Source: Nitrobacter sp. NHB1 (GTDB lineage: Bacteria; Pseudomonadota; Alphaproteobacteria; Rhizobiales; Xanthobacteraceae). Taken from it: DNA of 64,000 nt. The notes beneath the pieces are model-generated. The model was not told the DNA's origin. It saw nothing but the letters and a program-made list of their open reading frames with translations, and did not search any database. The stretch covers positions 1,891,001-1,955,000 of the forward strand of contig NZ_JBAMDA010000001.1 in NCBI RefSeq assembly GCF_036964665.1, read 5' to 3'. The position numbers and the translations under genes were made by a program. Positions 1-8,800 of the stretch are shown piece after piece (the stretch's first letter is position 1; every line of letters starts with the position of its first letter).

Positions 1-189
1 CTGTTTGCGCTTGGCTTCGTCGCCGAGAATCTCGTTGGCCGAATTCAGCTCCGCGAAACGTTCGGCCGCCTTCGGGTCGTTCTTGTTGGCATCGGGATGG
101 TGCTTCTTCGCGAGCTTGCGAAAAGCACTTTTGATCGCCGCGGCGTTGGCGCCCCGCTGCACCCCCAAGACCTCATAGGGGTCCCGCAT
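1..189 (-). CDS. DnaJ-domain protein, N-terminal part (runs off the window)
   Basis: The first 63 residues of a J-domain protein are visible; the rest lies beyond the left edge. The peptide opens with MRDPYEVLGV and carries the HPD tripeptide (about residues 37-39) that stimulates the ATPase of Hsp70/DnaK, followed by the usual helix ending in AKRKQ. J-domain proteins of this kind (DnaJ or CbpA type) recruit client proteins to DnaK in the cytoplasm. The truncation prevents deciding between full DnaJ (zinc fingers), CbpA-like or a short J protein. The start is the ATG at 189. Confidence 0.9.
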   Translation of the reverse strand, partial: MRDPYEVLGVQRGANAAAIKSAFRKLAKKHHPDANKNDPKAAERFAELNSANEILGDEAKRKQ

Positions 190-308
190 CCGTGTCGTCT
201 CCTTCAGGAAATCTGGACCATGGGCCCCCGGACCCACGCGCCTAACATCTGGGGTATCCGTGGCATTTTTGCAACGGGTTGGCGAGCCATTCGCCCCTGC
301 AATCTATA

Positions 309-430
309 GCGTCTTGCGAAGCATGTCCTCCGGCTTGACCCGAGGATGGGCACCGGTTCGCGTCAAGAAACTGCGTCAAACCAAAAAGCTGGAGCCGCTT
401 TGATTCCATCAAACTGGAACGACGCTAGCT
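309..430 (+). repeat. Bipartite palindromic intergenic repeat, family B, copy 1
   Basis: This copy is degenerate. It carries the family B landmarks in order: a GAAGCATGTCCTC / GAGGATGGG segment, GGTTCGCGTCAAGAAA, CGTCAAA, then a decayed second stem around GATTCCATC. Other family B copies lie at 35031, 53349 and 60670. It fills the gap between the dnaJ-like gene and the lipoprotein gene. Confidence 0.65.
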
Positions 431-904
431 TCGTCGCCACGGTTTGAGCGACTGAATTTCCCACCGGCCACCGGACCGGCATGCGGCGCCTTGCAGCCAG
501 CTTTCGGACTTTCCGTTAACGTAACTCGCCAAAAAATCCCGGCAGGTGCGGCCCTCGGCCGTATAGGCCTGTGCCAGCGGCGTCACCGAGCCTCGCGCGC
601 CGGTCGAGGGGTTTTCCCACGGCTGGCTCGCATCCTTGTTCCCTTTGGTCAGCACATCGGACGCCGCAGTGCGGGCGAAGGCGAGATCGGTGTCCGTCGG
701 ACCGGTGCGCGCGGGCGTCCCGATCGATCCGGTGGTATCATTGGGGCCCATCTGCGCGAAAGCCCCGTCATTGCGCGCCAGACTGCAACCTCCCAACGAC
801 GCTCCGACCAGAATCGCCGTCACAATGGCGGCGACGGGCCTGATCGCCGATAGGATACCGCGAGGGCATGCCCTATACAGGTTTGCCCTGTATAAGGACC
901 GCAA
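425..904 (-). CDS. Small exported lipoprotein, probable surface-antigen-like family
   Basis: A lipoprotein signal peptide is visible: a hydrophobic stretch ([15 protein letters not shown]) ending in the lipobox LGGC, so the mature protein should start at that cysteine and be membrane-anchored. The remaining roughly 120 residues are polar, with a Thr/Gly/Pro-rich linker and a C-terminal part holding two cysteines (TCRDF and AACRSG). This layout resembles the 17 kDa surface-antigen / RT0821-like proteins of alphaproteobacteria, but I assign that only weakly. The start is uncertain. The in-frame TTG at 904 gives a positively charged n-region. A GTG at 823 would leave almost none. An ATG near 950 would overlap pdxH, which is divergent. 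Function unknown. Confidence 0.6.
   Translation of the reverse strand: MRSLYRANLYRACPRGILSAIRPVAAIVTAILVGASLGGCSLARNDGAFAQMGPNDTTGSIGTPARTGPTDTDLAFARTAASDVLTKGNKDASQPWENPSTGARGSVTPLAQAYTAEGRTCRDFLASYVNGKSESWLQGAACRSGGRWEIQSLKPWRRS
874..894. promoter_or_regulatory. Perfect inverted repeat between divergent genes, candidate operator
   Basis: TATACAGG and its exact reverse complement CCTGTATA are separated by 5 bases. The repeat lies 54 bases upstream of pdxH and at the 5' end of the divergent lipoprotein gene. Its size and symmetry fit a dimeric repressor site. I do not recognise the cognate regulator. Confidence 0.45.
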
Positions 905-947
905 CGGACTTTCGACGGCAGACCGGCGCAACCTGTGGACTCCCCGC

Positions 948-1589
948 ATGAACGACATCACGGACATCAAGCACACAAGCCAGTTAACGTCCGGTGATTT
1001 CACGGAAGCCGCCGAGCCCTTCGTCCTGTTCGCTGCATGGTTCGCGGAAGCCGCCGCGTCGGAACCCAACGACCCCGACGCCATGGCGCTTGCCACCGCC
1101 GATGCCGACGGTTTGCCCGACGTGCGCATGGTGCTGATGAAGGGCTTTGACGCCCAGGGTTTCGTGTTCTACAGCCACATTGCCAGCGCCAAGGGCCGCG
1201 AACTCGCCGCAAACCCCAAAGCGGCGCTGCTGTTTCACTGGAAGTCGCTGCGCCGGCAGGTTCGCGTGCGCGGGCTGGTGACGCCGGTGACCGATGCCGA
1301 GGCCGACGCCTATTTCGCGACCCGGCCGAAGCAAGCGCAGATCGGCGCCTGGGCCAGCAAGCAGTCGCAGCCGCTGGAAAGCCGTTTCGCGTTCGAGCAG
1401 GCCATCGCGAAGCAAGCCGCAAAATATATCGTCGGCAGCGTGCCGCGGCCGCCGGGCTGGCGCGGATGGCGGATCGCGCCCGCGCAATTCGAATTCTGGC
1501 ACGACCGTCCGTTCCGCCTGCACGACCGCATCGAATTCCGCCGCACGGCGCCTGATGCGCCGTGGACCAAGACAAGGCTGTATCCATGA
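948..1589 (+). CDS. pdxH: Pyridoxamine/pyridoxine 5'-phosphate oxidase
   Basis: This is the FMN enzyme that oxidises pyridoxine or pyridoxamine 5'-phosphate to pyridoxal 5'-phosphate, the last step of PLP synthesis and salvage, in the cytoplasm. The 213 residues are the normal family length. Visible landmarks are [20 protein letters not shown] (about 60-79), the FMN/PLP-contacting block RRQVRVRG (about 104), the [11 protein letters not shown] motif (about 166-176) and the conserved C-terminal RLYP. The ATG at 948 is chosen because family members start a few residues before the TSGDFTEA segment. The stop codon overlaps the start of the next gene (ATGA), so the two are probably translationally coupled. 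Confidence 0.95.
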   Translation: MNDITDIKHTSQLTSGDFTEAAEPFVLFAAWFAEAAASEPNDPDAMALATADADGLPDVRMVLMKGFDAQGFVFYSHIASAKGRELAANPKAALLFHWKSLRRQVRVRGLVTPVTDAEADAYFATRPKQAQIGAWASKQSQPLESRFAFEQAIAKQAAKYIVGSVPRPPGWRGWRIAPAQFEFWHDRPFRLHDRIEFRRTAPDAPWTKTRLYP

Positions 1590-2380
1590 CCCCCGACAAG
1601 GCGAAGCCGCGAACCGACCCGGCGGCGGCGGTGGCCGACCCCAACGCGCCCCGCCGCACGCTGCTTTTGACCGGCGCGAGCCGCGGCATCGGCCACGCGA
1701 CCGTGATCCGGTTTTCCAGCGCGGGATGGCGCGTCATCACCTGTTCGCGGCATCCGTTCCCGGAGCAGTGCCCGTGGGATGCCGGGCCCGAGGACCACAT
1801 CCAGGTCGACCTGTCCGACCCCGACAATACCATGCAGGCGATCCGGGAAATCCGCTCGCGGCTCGAGGGCGGCAGGCTGCACGCGCTGGTCAATAATGCC
1901 GCGATCTCGCCGAAGGGCGAGGGCGGCGCGCGGCTCGGCTCGCTGAACACCGACATGGAGACCTGGGAGAAGGTGTTCCGCGTCAACTTCATGGCGCCGA
2001 TCATGCTGGCGCGCGGATTGATCGGGGAACTGAAGGCCGCGAGGGGTTCCGTCGTGAACGTCACCTCGATCGCCGGCTCGCGTGTGCACCCGTTCGCGGG
2101 CGCGGCCTATTCAACCTCAAAAGCGGCGCTGGCCTCGCTCACCCGCGAGATGGCGGCGGACTTCGGCCGCATCGGCGTGCGTGTCAATGCGATTGCGCCG
2201 GGCGAGATCGACACCTCGATCCTGTCGCCGGGCACCGAGAAGATTGTCCAGCGGCAGATCCCGCTGCGTCGCCTCGGCACGCCCGACGAAGTGGCGAAGA
2301 TCATCTACGTGCTGTGCACGGAGACGAGTTCATACGTCAACGGCGCGGAGATCCACATCAACGGCGGCCAGCACGTGTAA
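1586..2380 (+). CDS. Short-chain dehydrogenase/reductase (SDR)
   Basis: A 264-residue classical SDR oxidoreductase. The Rossmann nucleotide motif TGASRGIG is at about 29-36, the structural NNAA motif at about 103, the catalytic serine in NVTSIAGS, and the YSTSK catalytic pair at about 174-178, followed by the usual [12 protein letters not shown] stretch. The substrate cannot be read from sequence. Its ATG overlaps the pdxH stop by the ATGA arrangement. Coupling to pdxH could mean a role tied to vitamin B6, but that is inference. The N-terminal 25 residues are polar and rich in Ala/Pro, longer than in most SDRs. Confidence 0.9.
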   Translation: MTPDKAKPRTDPAAAVADPNAPRRTLLLTGASRGIGHATVIRFSSAGWRVITCSRHPFPEQCPWDAGPEDHIQVDLSDPDNTMQAIREIRSRLEGGRLHALVNNAAISPKGEGGARLGSLNTDMETWEKVFRVNFMAPIMLARGLIGELKAARGSVVNVTSIAGSRVHPFAGAAYSTSKAALASLTREMAADFGRIGVRVNAIAPGEIDTSILSPGTEKIVQRQIPLRRLGTPDEVAKIIYVLCTETSSYVNGAEIHINGGQHV

Positions 2381-2398
2381 GGCGCGTGCAGCAAGGTT

Positions 2399-2440
2399 GT
2401 GCAGCGTTTGTCGTTCCCGCGCACGCGGGGACGACGGGGA
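2399..2440. repeat. Short GC-rich palindrome of a dispersed repeat type
   Basis: CCCGCGCACGCGGG (2417-2430) is a compact hairpin followed by ACGACGGGGA. It resembles the CCCCGC-GAAA-GCGGGG unit at 11738. It lies in the short gap between the SDR gene and the small gene on the opposite strand. Confidence 0.5.
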
Positions 2441-2464
2441 CGTCTGAATTCACATCAATCGAGA

Positions 2465-2698
2465 TCACTCCGCACAAAACCGGCGCGGTGGCGTGCGCAG
2501 CGCTGGCGGTGCGAGACCCGCGCTGGAGCAATCGTCGTCGCTCTCGCCATCGAGCAACGCAGCGCCGCAATGCCGGCAGGTCCGCGCGAGACCTGCCGCA
2601 AAACGCACGGCCGCGTTGTCCCCGCATGATCTGCGCAACTGTTGATAGCTGCGAAAATCGAGGACGTTGCGATCCCTAGTTACGACTTTCTCAACCAT
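2465..2698 (-). CDS. Small CxxC protein of unknown function
   Basis: A 77-residue protein starting MVEKVVTRDRNVLDFRSYQQ, with a CRHCG motif near residue 43, then an acidic DGESDDD stretch and a CSSAG segment. A good ribosome-binding site (GGGAG, 6 bases before the ATG at 2698) argues that it is translated from this ATG rather than from the ATG 24 bases upstream. I believe similar short proteins with CRHCG followed by an acidic run occur in related Rhizobiales, from memory only. A single CxxC pair plus a later Cys could bind a metal or be redox active, but nothing more can be said. It stands alone between an SDR gene and the CorA gene. Confidence 0.6.
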   Translation of the reverse strand: MVEKVVTRDRNVLDFRSYQQLRRSCGDNAAVRFAAGLARTCRHCGAALLDGESDDDCSSAGLAPPALRTPPRRFCAE

Positions 2699-2821
2699 TG
2701 TAACTCCCGCGATTTCATGCACGGGTTATGGCAGCAACTTTTCTTGGAAACCGTTCAGGCGAACGCTCAAATTTTACACGGAAAATTGTGGCGAGTCCTG
2801 TCGCGCCGGACGGTACTCCGC

Positions 2822-3802
2822 TCACAGCCACTTCTTCCACTTGAAGACCATGTAGGGCAGCACCGCGGCGATCACCATCATGGCGAGCGCGAAGGGATAG
2901 CCGTGCGGCCAGTCCAGCTCCGGCATCAGCTTGAAATTCATGCCGTAGATCGAGGCGATCAGCGTCGGCGGCATCAAGACCACCGCCATCACCGAGAACA
3001 GTTTGATGATGTTGTTCTGCTCGAGATTGACCACACCAAGCATCGCATCGAGCACGAAGGTGATCTTGTTCGACAGATAGGAGGCGTGATCGGTCAGCGA
3101 TGAGACGTCGCGCTGCATGGTCTTGAGCTGTGTGCGCATCTCCTTCGACCATTTGATGCTGTCGGATTCGGCGGCGACGAAGGTAACGAGACGGCCGATC
3201 GAGACCAGACTCTCGCGGACCTTCGAGGTGAGATCGCCCTTGCGGCCGATCGCGATCAGGATTTCGGAATAGCGCCTGGCACGACCGGTGCGCGCGGATG
3301 CGTCCGGCTCGAAGATGTCGTGGCTGACCTGATCGACGTCGGCGCCAGCGCGCTCCAGAATGTCGGCGCAGCGGTCGATCACGGCATCGAGCAGTTCAAG
3401 CAGTACGCCCTCGCCGGTCAAGCCCTGTGCGGCGGCGCGCGCCAGCTTGTTCTCGACCAGCGCGAGCGGTTTTGGCGCGTCGTAGCGCACGGTGACGAGA
3501 CGATGGTTGGACAGGATAAAGGTGACCGGGGTAACGCGCGGCGCATCGGTTTCGCTGCCGCACATCAGGCTCGCGGTCATGTAGCGCGCGCCGTTCTCGA
3601 CATAGAGGCGGCTGGAAATCTCGATCTCCTGCATGTCCTCCCGGGTCGGCACCGCAACCCCCGCGAGCCGCTCCACCGCGCGATCCTCCTCCGACGTCGG
3701 CTTTTCGAGATCGATCCACACCGCGTTGTCCGGCAGCGCGGTCAGATCGGCGGGAGAGGTCTTCCGCAGCGCGGCACCGGCCGGCGCGAAGATCGAGAGC
3801 AT
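2822..3802 (-). CDS. corA: CorA-family divalent cation (magnesium) transporter
   Basis: Inner-membrane channel-like protein that takes up Mg2+ (some relatives move Co2+, Ni2+ or Zn2+). The 326 residues have the CorA plan: a large N-terminal cytoplasmic domain with a long helical region, then two transmembrane segments near the C-terminus (about 268-286 and 303-320). The signature YGMNF (about 286-290) lies at the end of the first. The C-terminus is the positively charged KWKKW. The ATG at 3802 is preceded by GGAGGT at good spacing and excludes the 20-residue upstream extension. It is monocistronic. No Mg2+ riboswitch is recognisable upstream. Confidence 0.93.
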   Translation of the reverse strand: MLSIFAPAGAALRKTSPADLTALPDNAVWIDLEKPTSEEDRAVERLAGVAVPTREDMQEIEISSRLYVENGARYMTASLMCGSETDAPRVTPVTFILSNHRLVTVRYDAPKPLALVENKLARAAAQGLTGEGVLLELLDAVIDRCADILERAGADVDQVSHDIFEPDASARTGRARRYSEILIAIGRKGDLTSKVRESLVSIGRLVTFVAAESDSIKWSKEMRTQLKTMQRDVSSLTDHASYLSNKITFVLDAMLGVVNLEQNNIIKLFSVMAVVLMPPTLIASIYGMNFKLMPELDWPHGYPFALAMMVIAAVLPYMVFKWKKWL

Positions 3803-4160
3803 GGCACCTCCGGGGATGACGGCATGATTCAGCGTGGACCGCACAATCTGGAATGCGCCCAATCCCAGCGATTTGGCAAGCCGGCAAAGGGCCGACGCCG
3901 CGCTCGGATGCCGTTATTCATTTGCCATGGAGAAGCAGCCGCCCGCGTCCCCCTCGTCCGTAGAAAAGCGGCGCAATTCCGTAATTCAACGTCGGACACG
4001 GCATTTTTGCGGCAGAAATGCCACAGGCGCTGTGCTGCGTAGCGACAGGACCCTCTAAGTGCTGGAATTTTAGGGAATTTCGACAATAATAGGCCGCAGA
4101 GGAATCTTGGTCTTTCGGGCGCAAATTGCCATGATTCAGCGGGGCATTTGGAAAGCAACA
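3803..4160. other. 358-base intergenic region between divergent corA and L,D-transpeptidase genes
   Basis: No gene is supported here. It contains a hairpin with arms GGCATTT and AAATGCC (4000-4022) and an AT-richer stretch (about 4060-4100) where the transpeptidase promoter would be expected. No recognisable operator. Confidence 0.5.
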
Positions 4161-4838
4161 ATGTCGTCTTTTTGGGTTAAGCTTGGGATCCTGGCTGCGG
4201 GCCTGATGCTGTCGGGCTGCATGCAGGCCACACACTACGAGGCCACCGACACCAGCAACTTCAAGCCGCGCGACAAGGAGTTGCTGTCCAAGGTCTCCTA
4301 CGTGAAAACGCCGGTGGCCGCGCCGTTCCGCCGCGCGATCGTCGACTATCACCGCAAGGAAGCGCCGGGCTCGATCGTGGTCGATTCCGACAACCATTAT
4401 CTCTATTACGTGCTCGACGGCGGCAAGGCGATCCGTTACGGCATCACCGTCGGCGAAGAAGCGATGGCATGGTCCGGCATCGCAAAGGTTGGCGGCAAGA
4501 CCGAATGGCCCCCGTGGCACCCGACCCCCGGTGAGATCCAGCGCCTTGGCGTGCCGAAATTCGTGCCTCCCGGTCCGGACAATCCGATGGGATCGCGGGC
4601 GCTGTATCTTTACGCCAACGGCAAGGACACGCTGTTCCGCATCCACGGCACCAACCAGCCGGAATACATCGGCGCCTCGATTTCCTCGGGCTGCATCCGC
4701 ATGACCAACGAGGACGTCATCGATCTCTACGACCGGGTGAAGATGGGCACCGTGGTCGTGGTGCTGGAACCGCATCACGGCGACTCGCCCTTCAATCCAA
4801 AGATGGCGTTGCGGGGGGGCGGCGGCAGCTTTAACTGA
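4161..4838 (+). CDS. L,D-transpeptidase (YkuD) lipoprotein
   Basis: Periplasmic cysteine transpeptidase of the YkuD/ErfK family, which makes 3-3 peptidoglycan crosslinks or attaches proteins to peptidoglycan. The protein has 225 residues. An N-terminal signal peptide ends in the lipobox LSGC (Cys20), predicting a lipoprotein. The catalytic block is seen as RIHGT (His162) and SSGCIRM (Cys178), with the conserved NPMG upstream. The ATG at 4161 is preferred over the ATG at 4107 because it places the signal peptide directly at the N-terminus. A strong hairpin terminator follows at 4863. Confidence 0.92.
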   Translation: MSSFWVKLGILAAGLMLSGCMQATHYEATDTSNFKPRDKELLSKVSYVKTPVAAPFRRAIVDYHRKEAPGSIVVDSDNHYLYYVLDGGKAIRYGITVGEEAMAWSGIAKVGGKTEWPPWHPTPGEIQRLGVPKFVPPGPDNPMGSRALYLYANGKDTLFRIHGTNQPEYIGASISSGCIRMTNEDVIDLYDRVKMGTVVVVLEPHHGDSPFNPKMALRGGGGSFN

Positions 4839-4862
4839 TCGAAGCGACTCCGCAATTTGCAG

Positions 4863-4886
4863 AAGCGCCGGAGTTCCGGCGCTTTT
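4863..4886 (+). terminator. Rho-independent terminator after the L,D-transpeptidase gene
   Basis: A 10-base perfect stem AAGCGCCGGA / TCCGGCGCTT with a minimal loop, running into TTTT. It lies 25 bases after the stop codon. Confidence 0.85.
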
Positions 4887-4926
4887 GTGTTGCTCCGCCA
4901 TCCGTTTCCGCTCGCGCGGCTTGCGA

Positions 4927-6072
4927 TCAGTTGAACAGGCCCCTGAGAAACGGCGGCAGATCGCTGTGCCGCTTGCGCTTGCGCTTCATGGGTTTCGCGG
5001 CTGAAAACCGCGATGACGGCGCGGATGCGGACGGCGATGGCTTCGACGAATCCTTCACAGGCTTGCCTGCTGCCTTGGCGGCTGCCTTGGCGGACGGCGG
5101 TCGCCTCCGGGGCTCAGGCACCACATCCGCCGACATGGCCGCTGCGGGTCTAGCTTGCGGGGCGGCAAAAGGCGCCGTCTCACGCTCCGGAGATGCTTCC
5201 GACGTCTTGCCTCCTTGTTCCACCATTTCGCGCCGCGGCGCTTCCGCCGGGCGTTCGGCCGGCAGCGGCGGCGCGACTGCTGCCATGGAATCGTAAATCT
5301 CCCAGTGACAGATCCGGTAGCCGTTGCGGCGCTGGATCAGGTCGAGGTGAATATGATTCTCGTGATAACCATCGGATCCCGGCCCGAGCACCGTGGTGAA
5401 GCGCGCGCAAACGGAGCCCAGCACCTTTTCGCGCACATCACGCTCCACCGTACGATCCGTCAGATCGATCGTCCGTCCGTTTGCGAACTTGAGTGCACGC
5501 ACGTCGAGCGCATTGGCGCGCCCGTGTTCGGACAGCTTTGCTCCGGCAACCCGATTGCGCCCCCGGCATTCGAACGAATCGAAATTGTCGAGCTCGCTGA
5601 CGCGACTGCCGAGCCCTTCGGCCAGCGGCGCCATGTCGGTGCGAATCCAGTCCGCGACCGCCGCAGCCATCGTACAGCGCAGCGTGGCGGCAGGCTTGAC
5701 CGGGACCCGGCCGCCGTCGGGCAGCACCACGGCTTCAAGCCGGACCAGGTCCTCACCGCCGCACGCGCCCGGCCCCCTGATCGCGGGAATGCTCGGGGCG
5801 ATGGCTACCGCATCGGTCAGCGCCAGACGGCAGGCCGAAGGCGCCGGCGAAGTCTCGGGCGTCACGGGCGCAGCCTCACCCGCCTGCTTGCTGTCCTTGC
5901 CGTCGGTCGCTGCTGCTGCGGCCGGGCGAGGCTGCGGCAACGGCATCCCGGTCCCTGCCAAAGCCGCCGCCGGCATGACGAGGGCTGCGAGCGTGACCAT
6001 GGCCAATCGGTCGCGGCCTAACCCTGCACAAGGTCGTTTGCGACGTGCAATCACCGCGTTAAACGTCTTCAT
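4927..6072 (-). CDS. Extensin-like C-terminal domain protein, exported
   Basis: A 381-residue exported protein. The N-terminus has a signal peptide ending around AALAG (residue 40). The middle (about 80-262) is the bacterial extensin-like C-terminal domain, with conserved cysteines (C81, C104, C133, C169, C222, C256), SEHGRANALDV (181-191) and HENHIHLDL (237-245). The last two motifs look like the metal-binding His/Asp set of LAS/D-Ala-D-Ala peptidase-like folds, so a peptidoglycan-directed hydrolase is plausible but unproven. The last 120 residues are a Pro/Ala/Lys-rich tail ending in a basic KPMKRKRKRH cluster. An AGGGA site precedes the ATG. Confidence 0.88.
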   Translation of the reverse strand: MKTFNAVIARRKRPCAGLGRDRLAMVTLAALVMPAAALAGTGMPLPQPRPAAAAATDGKDSKQAGEAAPVTPETSPAPSACRLALTDAVAIAPSIPAIRGPGACGGEDLVRLEAVVLPDGGRVPVKPAATLRCTMAAAVADWIRTDMAPLAEGLGSRVSELDNFDSFECRGRNRVAGAKLSEHGRANALDVRALKFANGRTIDLTDRTVERDVREKVLGSVCARFTTVLGPGSDGYHENHIHLDLIQRRNGYRICHWEIYDSMAAVAPPLPAERPAEAPRREMVEQGGKTSEASPERETAPFAAPQARPAAAMSADVVPEPRRRPPSAKAAAKAAGKPVKDSSKPSPSASAPSSRFSAAKPMKRKRKRHSDLPPFLRGLFN

Positions 6073-6128
6073 GCCAATCCCTGCGGGACAACGATAGCCC
6101 GCTGGCGCGGATCAGGAGGAAGGTTCGA

Positions 6129-7766
6129 ATGCGCGGCTTGATGCAAGACTGGCCCTTGCTGTGTCATCGGATCATCGATCATGCGGCAAAGATTCACGGC
6201 AAGCGCGAGGTGGTTACGCGATCGGTCGAGGGTCCGACTCATCGGACAAACTACGCCGAAATTCGCCGCCGCGCGCTGAAACTCGCGCAGCGGCTCGATC
6301 GCGAAGGCATTAAACTCGGTGATCGCGTCGCCACCATCGCATGGAACACCTGGCGTCATCTCGAGGCCTGGTATGGCATCATGGGCATCGGCGCCGTCTG
6401 CCATACCGTCAACCCCCGCTTGTTTCCGGACCAGATCGCCTGGATCATCAACCATGCTGAAGACCGCATCGTGATGGCCGATATCACTTTCATTCCGATT
6501 CTGGAAAAGATCGCCGACAAGCTGCCGAGCGTGGAGCGCTACATCGTTTTCACCGACAGGGCGCACCTGCCGCAGACCACGCTGAAAAATGCGGTCGCAT
6601 ACGAAGACTGGATCGCGGAAGCCGACGGCGACTTCGCCTGGAAAATGTTTGACGAAAACACCGCAGCGGGGATGTGCTACACCTCGGGGACCACGGGCGA
6701 TCCGAAGGGCGTCGTGTATTCGCATCGCTCCAACGTGCTGCATTCCATGGTGGCCAACAACGGTGACGCGCTTGGTGCGGCATCGAGGGATACAATGCTG
6801 CCGGTGGTGCCGTTGTTCCATGCCAACAGCTGGGGCATCGCGTTCTCCGCGCCGTCCATGGGCACCAAGCTGGTGATGCCCGGCGCCAAGCTCGACGGCG
6901 CATCGGTGTACGAACTGCTGTCGACCGAGAAGGTCACGTTCACCGCTGGCGTGCCTACCGTGTGGCTGATGCTGCTGCAACACATGGAGAAGAACGACCT
7001 CAAGCTGCCGGACCTCAAGGTCGTGGCCTGCGGCGGTTCGGCGATGCCGCGCTCGATCATCAAGGCGTTCGACGACATGGGCGTCGAGGTTCGTCACGCA
7101 TGGGGCATGACGGAAATGTCGCCGGTCGGCACGGTCGGCGGGCTACAGGGCCAATTCAGCCACCTCAAGGGAGACGCCAAGCTCGACCTGTTGCAGATGC
7201 AAGGTTATGCGCCGTTCACGGTCGAAATGAAGATCACCGACGACACCGGCAAGGAATTGCCGTGGGACGGCAAGACCTCCGGCCGGCTCAAGGTGCGAGG
7301 TCCCGCGATCTCCGGCGCCTACTACCGCGTCGAGGACATCATCCTCGACCAGCAGGGCTTCTTCGACACCGGCGACGTTGTCACCATTGACGAGTACGGC
7401 TACGTGCGGATCACGGACCGCACGAAGGACGTGATCAAGTCGGGAGGCGAATGGATTTCGTCGATCGACCTGGAAAATCTCGCGGTTGGCCATCCCAAGG
7501 TGGCGGAAGCCGCCGTAATCGGCGTGCACCATCCGAAGTGGGGCGAACGCCCGCTCCTGATCGTCCATGTCAGGCAGGGCGAGAGCCTGACACGCGAGGA
7601 GATTCTCGGTTTCATGGATGGCAAGATCTGCAAGTGGTGGATGCCTGACGACGTCGCGTTCGTCGACAGCATCCCCCACACCGCCACCGGAAAGATCTTG
7701 AAAAGGGCGCTGCGCGAGCAGTTCAAGGATTACAGCCTGCCGACCGCGGCGGCGATGCGGGGTTGA
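6129..7766 (+). CDS. Fatty-acid/medium-chain acyl-CoA ligase (AMP-binding)
   Basis: ATP-dependent acyl-CoA synthetase that activates a fatty acid through an acyl-AMP intermediate. At 545 residues it is typical of the FadD/AlkK group. The phosphate-binding signature YTSGTTGDPKG is at about 184-194. The adenine motif HAWGMTE, the TGD motif (FFDTGDVVTID) and the C-terminal hinge ITDRTKDVIKSGGEWIS are all intact, and the catalytic lysine is in TATGKILKR. A strong AGGAGG site precedes the ATG at 6129. Chain-length preference cannot be read; the absence of an N-terminal extension and the overall form suggest medium to long chains. Confidence 0.92.
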   Translation: MRGLMQDWPLLCHRIIDHAAKIHGKREVVTRSVEGPTHRTNYAEIRRRALKLAQRLDREGIKLGDRVATIAWNTWRHLEAWYGIMGIGAVCHTVNPRLFPDQIAWIINHAEDRIVMADITFIPILEKIADKLPSVERYIVFTDRAHLPQTTLKNAVAYEDWIAEADGDFAWKMFDENTAAGMCYTSGTTGDPKGVVYSHRSNVLHSMVANNGDALGAASRDTMLPVVPLFHANSWGIAFSAPSMGTKLVMPGAKLDGASVYELLSTEKVTFTAGVPTVWLMLLQHMEKNDLKLPDLKVVACGGSAMPRSIIKAFDDMGVEVRHAWGMTEMSPVGTVGGLQGQFSHLKGDAKLDLLQMQGYAPFTVEMKITDDTGKELPWDGKTSGRLKVRGPAISGAYYRVEDIILDQQGFFDTGDVVTIDEYGYVRITDRTKDVIKSGGEWISSIDLENLAVGHPKVAEAAVIGVHHPKWGERPLLIVHVRQGESLTREEILGFMDGKICKWWMPDDVAFVDSIPHTATGKILKRALREQFKDYSLPTAAAMRG

Positions 7767-7782
7767 GAAAGACAAAAGGGAG

Positions 7783-7810
7783 AGCGGGAGACGGAGGACG
7801 CCTCCCGCTT
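7783..7810. terminator. Hairpin between convergent genes
   Basis: The stem AGCGGGAG / CTCCCGCT (7783-7790 / 7802-7809) lies between the convergent acyl-CoA ligase and pirin genes. It lacks a long T run, so it may be a weak two-way terminator. Confidence 0.45.
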
Positions 7811-7818
7811 CGTCGTCA

Positions 7819-8685
7819 TCAGGCCGGGATCGCGCCGAAGCGGCCGCTCTGGAAATCGGCCATGGCCTGCCGGATCTCGTCCGTCGTGTTCATGACGAAC
7901 GGGCCGTGCATCACCACCGGCTCGTCGATCGGCGCGCCGGACAGGATCAGCACCGAAGCCTCGGTGTTGGCCTCGATGGTCACCTCGCCGCCGCTGCGGT
8001 CGAGCAGCGCGAACTGCGCTTCTCGCGCGACCTCGCTGCCGTTGACCAGCACCGTGCCCTTGAGCACCACCACCGCGACGGTGTGGCCGTCACGCGGGTT
8101 GATCGTCGCAGCGCCGTTGCGGTTGAGCTTCACGTCGTAGATGTCGATCGGCGTGAAGGTTTTCGCCGGTCCTTTGCGGCCGTCGAATTCGCCCGCGATC
8201 ACCCGCAGCTTGCCGACGCCGTCCGGCAGATCGACCACCGGAATGTCCGCGTTCAGCAGGGTCTGGTAGCCGGGATCGGCATTCTTCGCCTTGGCCGGCA
8301 GATTGACCCAGAGTTGCACCATCTCCAGCGTACCGCCCTTCCTGGTGAAGGCGCGCGAGTGGAACTCCTCGTGCAGGATGCCCGAGGCCGCCGTCATCCA
8401 CTGCACGTCGCCCGGCCCGATCAGGCCGCCGTTGCCGGTAGAATCGCGGTGCTCGACCTCACCCTGATAGACGATGGTGACGGTCTCGAAGCCGCGATGC
8501 GGATGGACGCCGACGCCACGCGGCTGCTCCGCGGGCGTAAAGTCCGCCGGGCCGGCATAGTCCAGCAGCAGGAACGGGCTGACATGGTCGCCGTGGCTGA
8601 CGTGCGAGAACAGCGAGCGGACCGGAAAGCCGTCTCCCACCCAATGCTGCCGGGGGCCGCTGAAAACACCGAGAATCTTTCGCAT
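7819..8685 (-). CDS. Pirin family protein
   Basis: A 288-residue bicupin pirin. The N-terminal cupin holds the metal ligands His61 and His63 (HPHRGFE) and His105/Glu107 (GILHEE), the set used by pirins to bind iron; the C-terminal cupin has no such set. Bacterial pirins have been reported as quercetin dioxygenases or as stress-linked proteins; the role here is unknown. An AAGGAGG site precedes the ATG at 8685. It is divergent from a LysR-type gene 115 bases away, an arrangement in which the LysR protein commonly controls the pirin gene. Confidence 0.92.
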   Translation of the reverse strand: MRKILGVFSGPRQHWVGDGFPVRSLFSHVSHGDHVSPFLLLDYAGPADFTPAEQPRGVGVHPHRGFETVTIVYQGEVEHRDSTGNGGLIGPGDVQWMTAASGILHEEFHSRAFTRKGGTLEMVQLWVNLPAKAKNADPGYQTLLNADIPVVDLPDGVGKLRVIAGEFDGRKGPAKTFTPIDIYDVKLNRNGAATINPRDGHTVAVVVLKGTVLVNGSEVAREAQFALLDRSGGEVTIEANTEASVLILSGAPIDEPVVMHGPFVMNTTDEIRQAMADFQSGRFGAIPA

Positions 8686-8800
8686 GATGAACCTCCTTGC
8701 CGCGGCCGAGATCGGCCGCTGTGTTGCAATGGAGGATATGGACGAGACAAATAGTTCGGTAGCTGGCAATATCACGCCTCACTGTCCTATAATTGAGACA

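Noticed and set aside
2667..2855. A plus-strand small gene opposite the CxxC protein
   Set aside because: No ribosome-binding site, and it runs into the 3' end of corA; the minus-strand frame has the better start signal.
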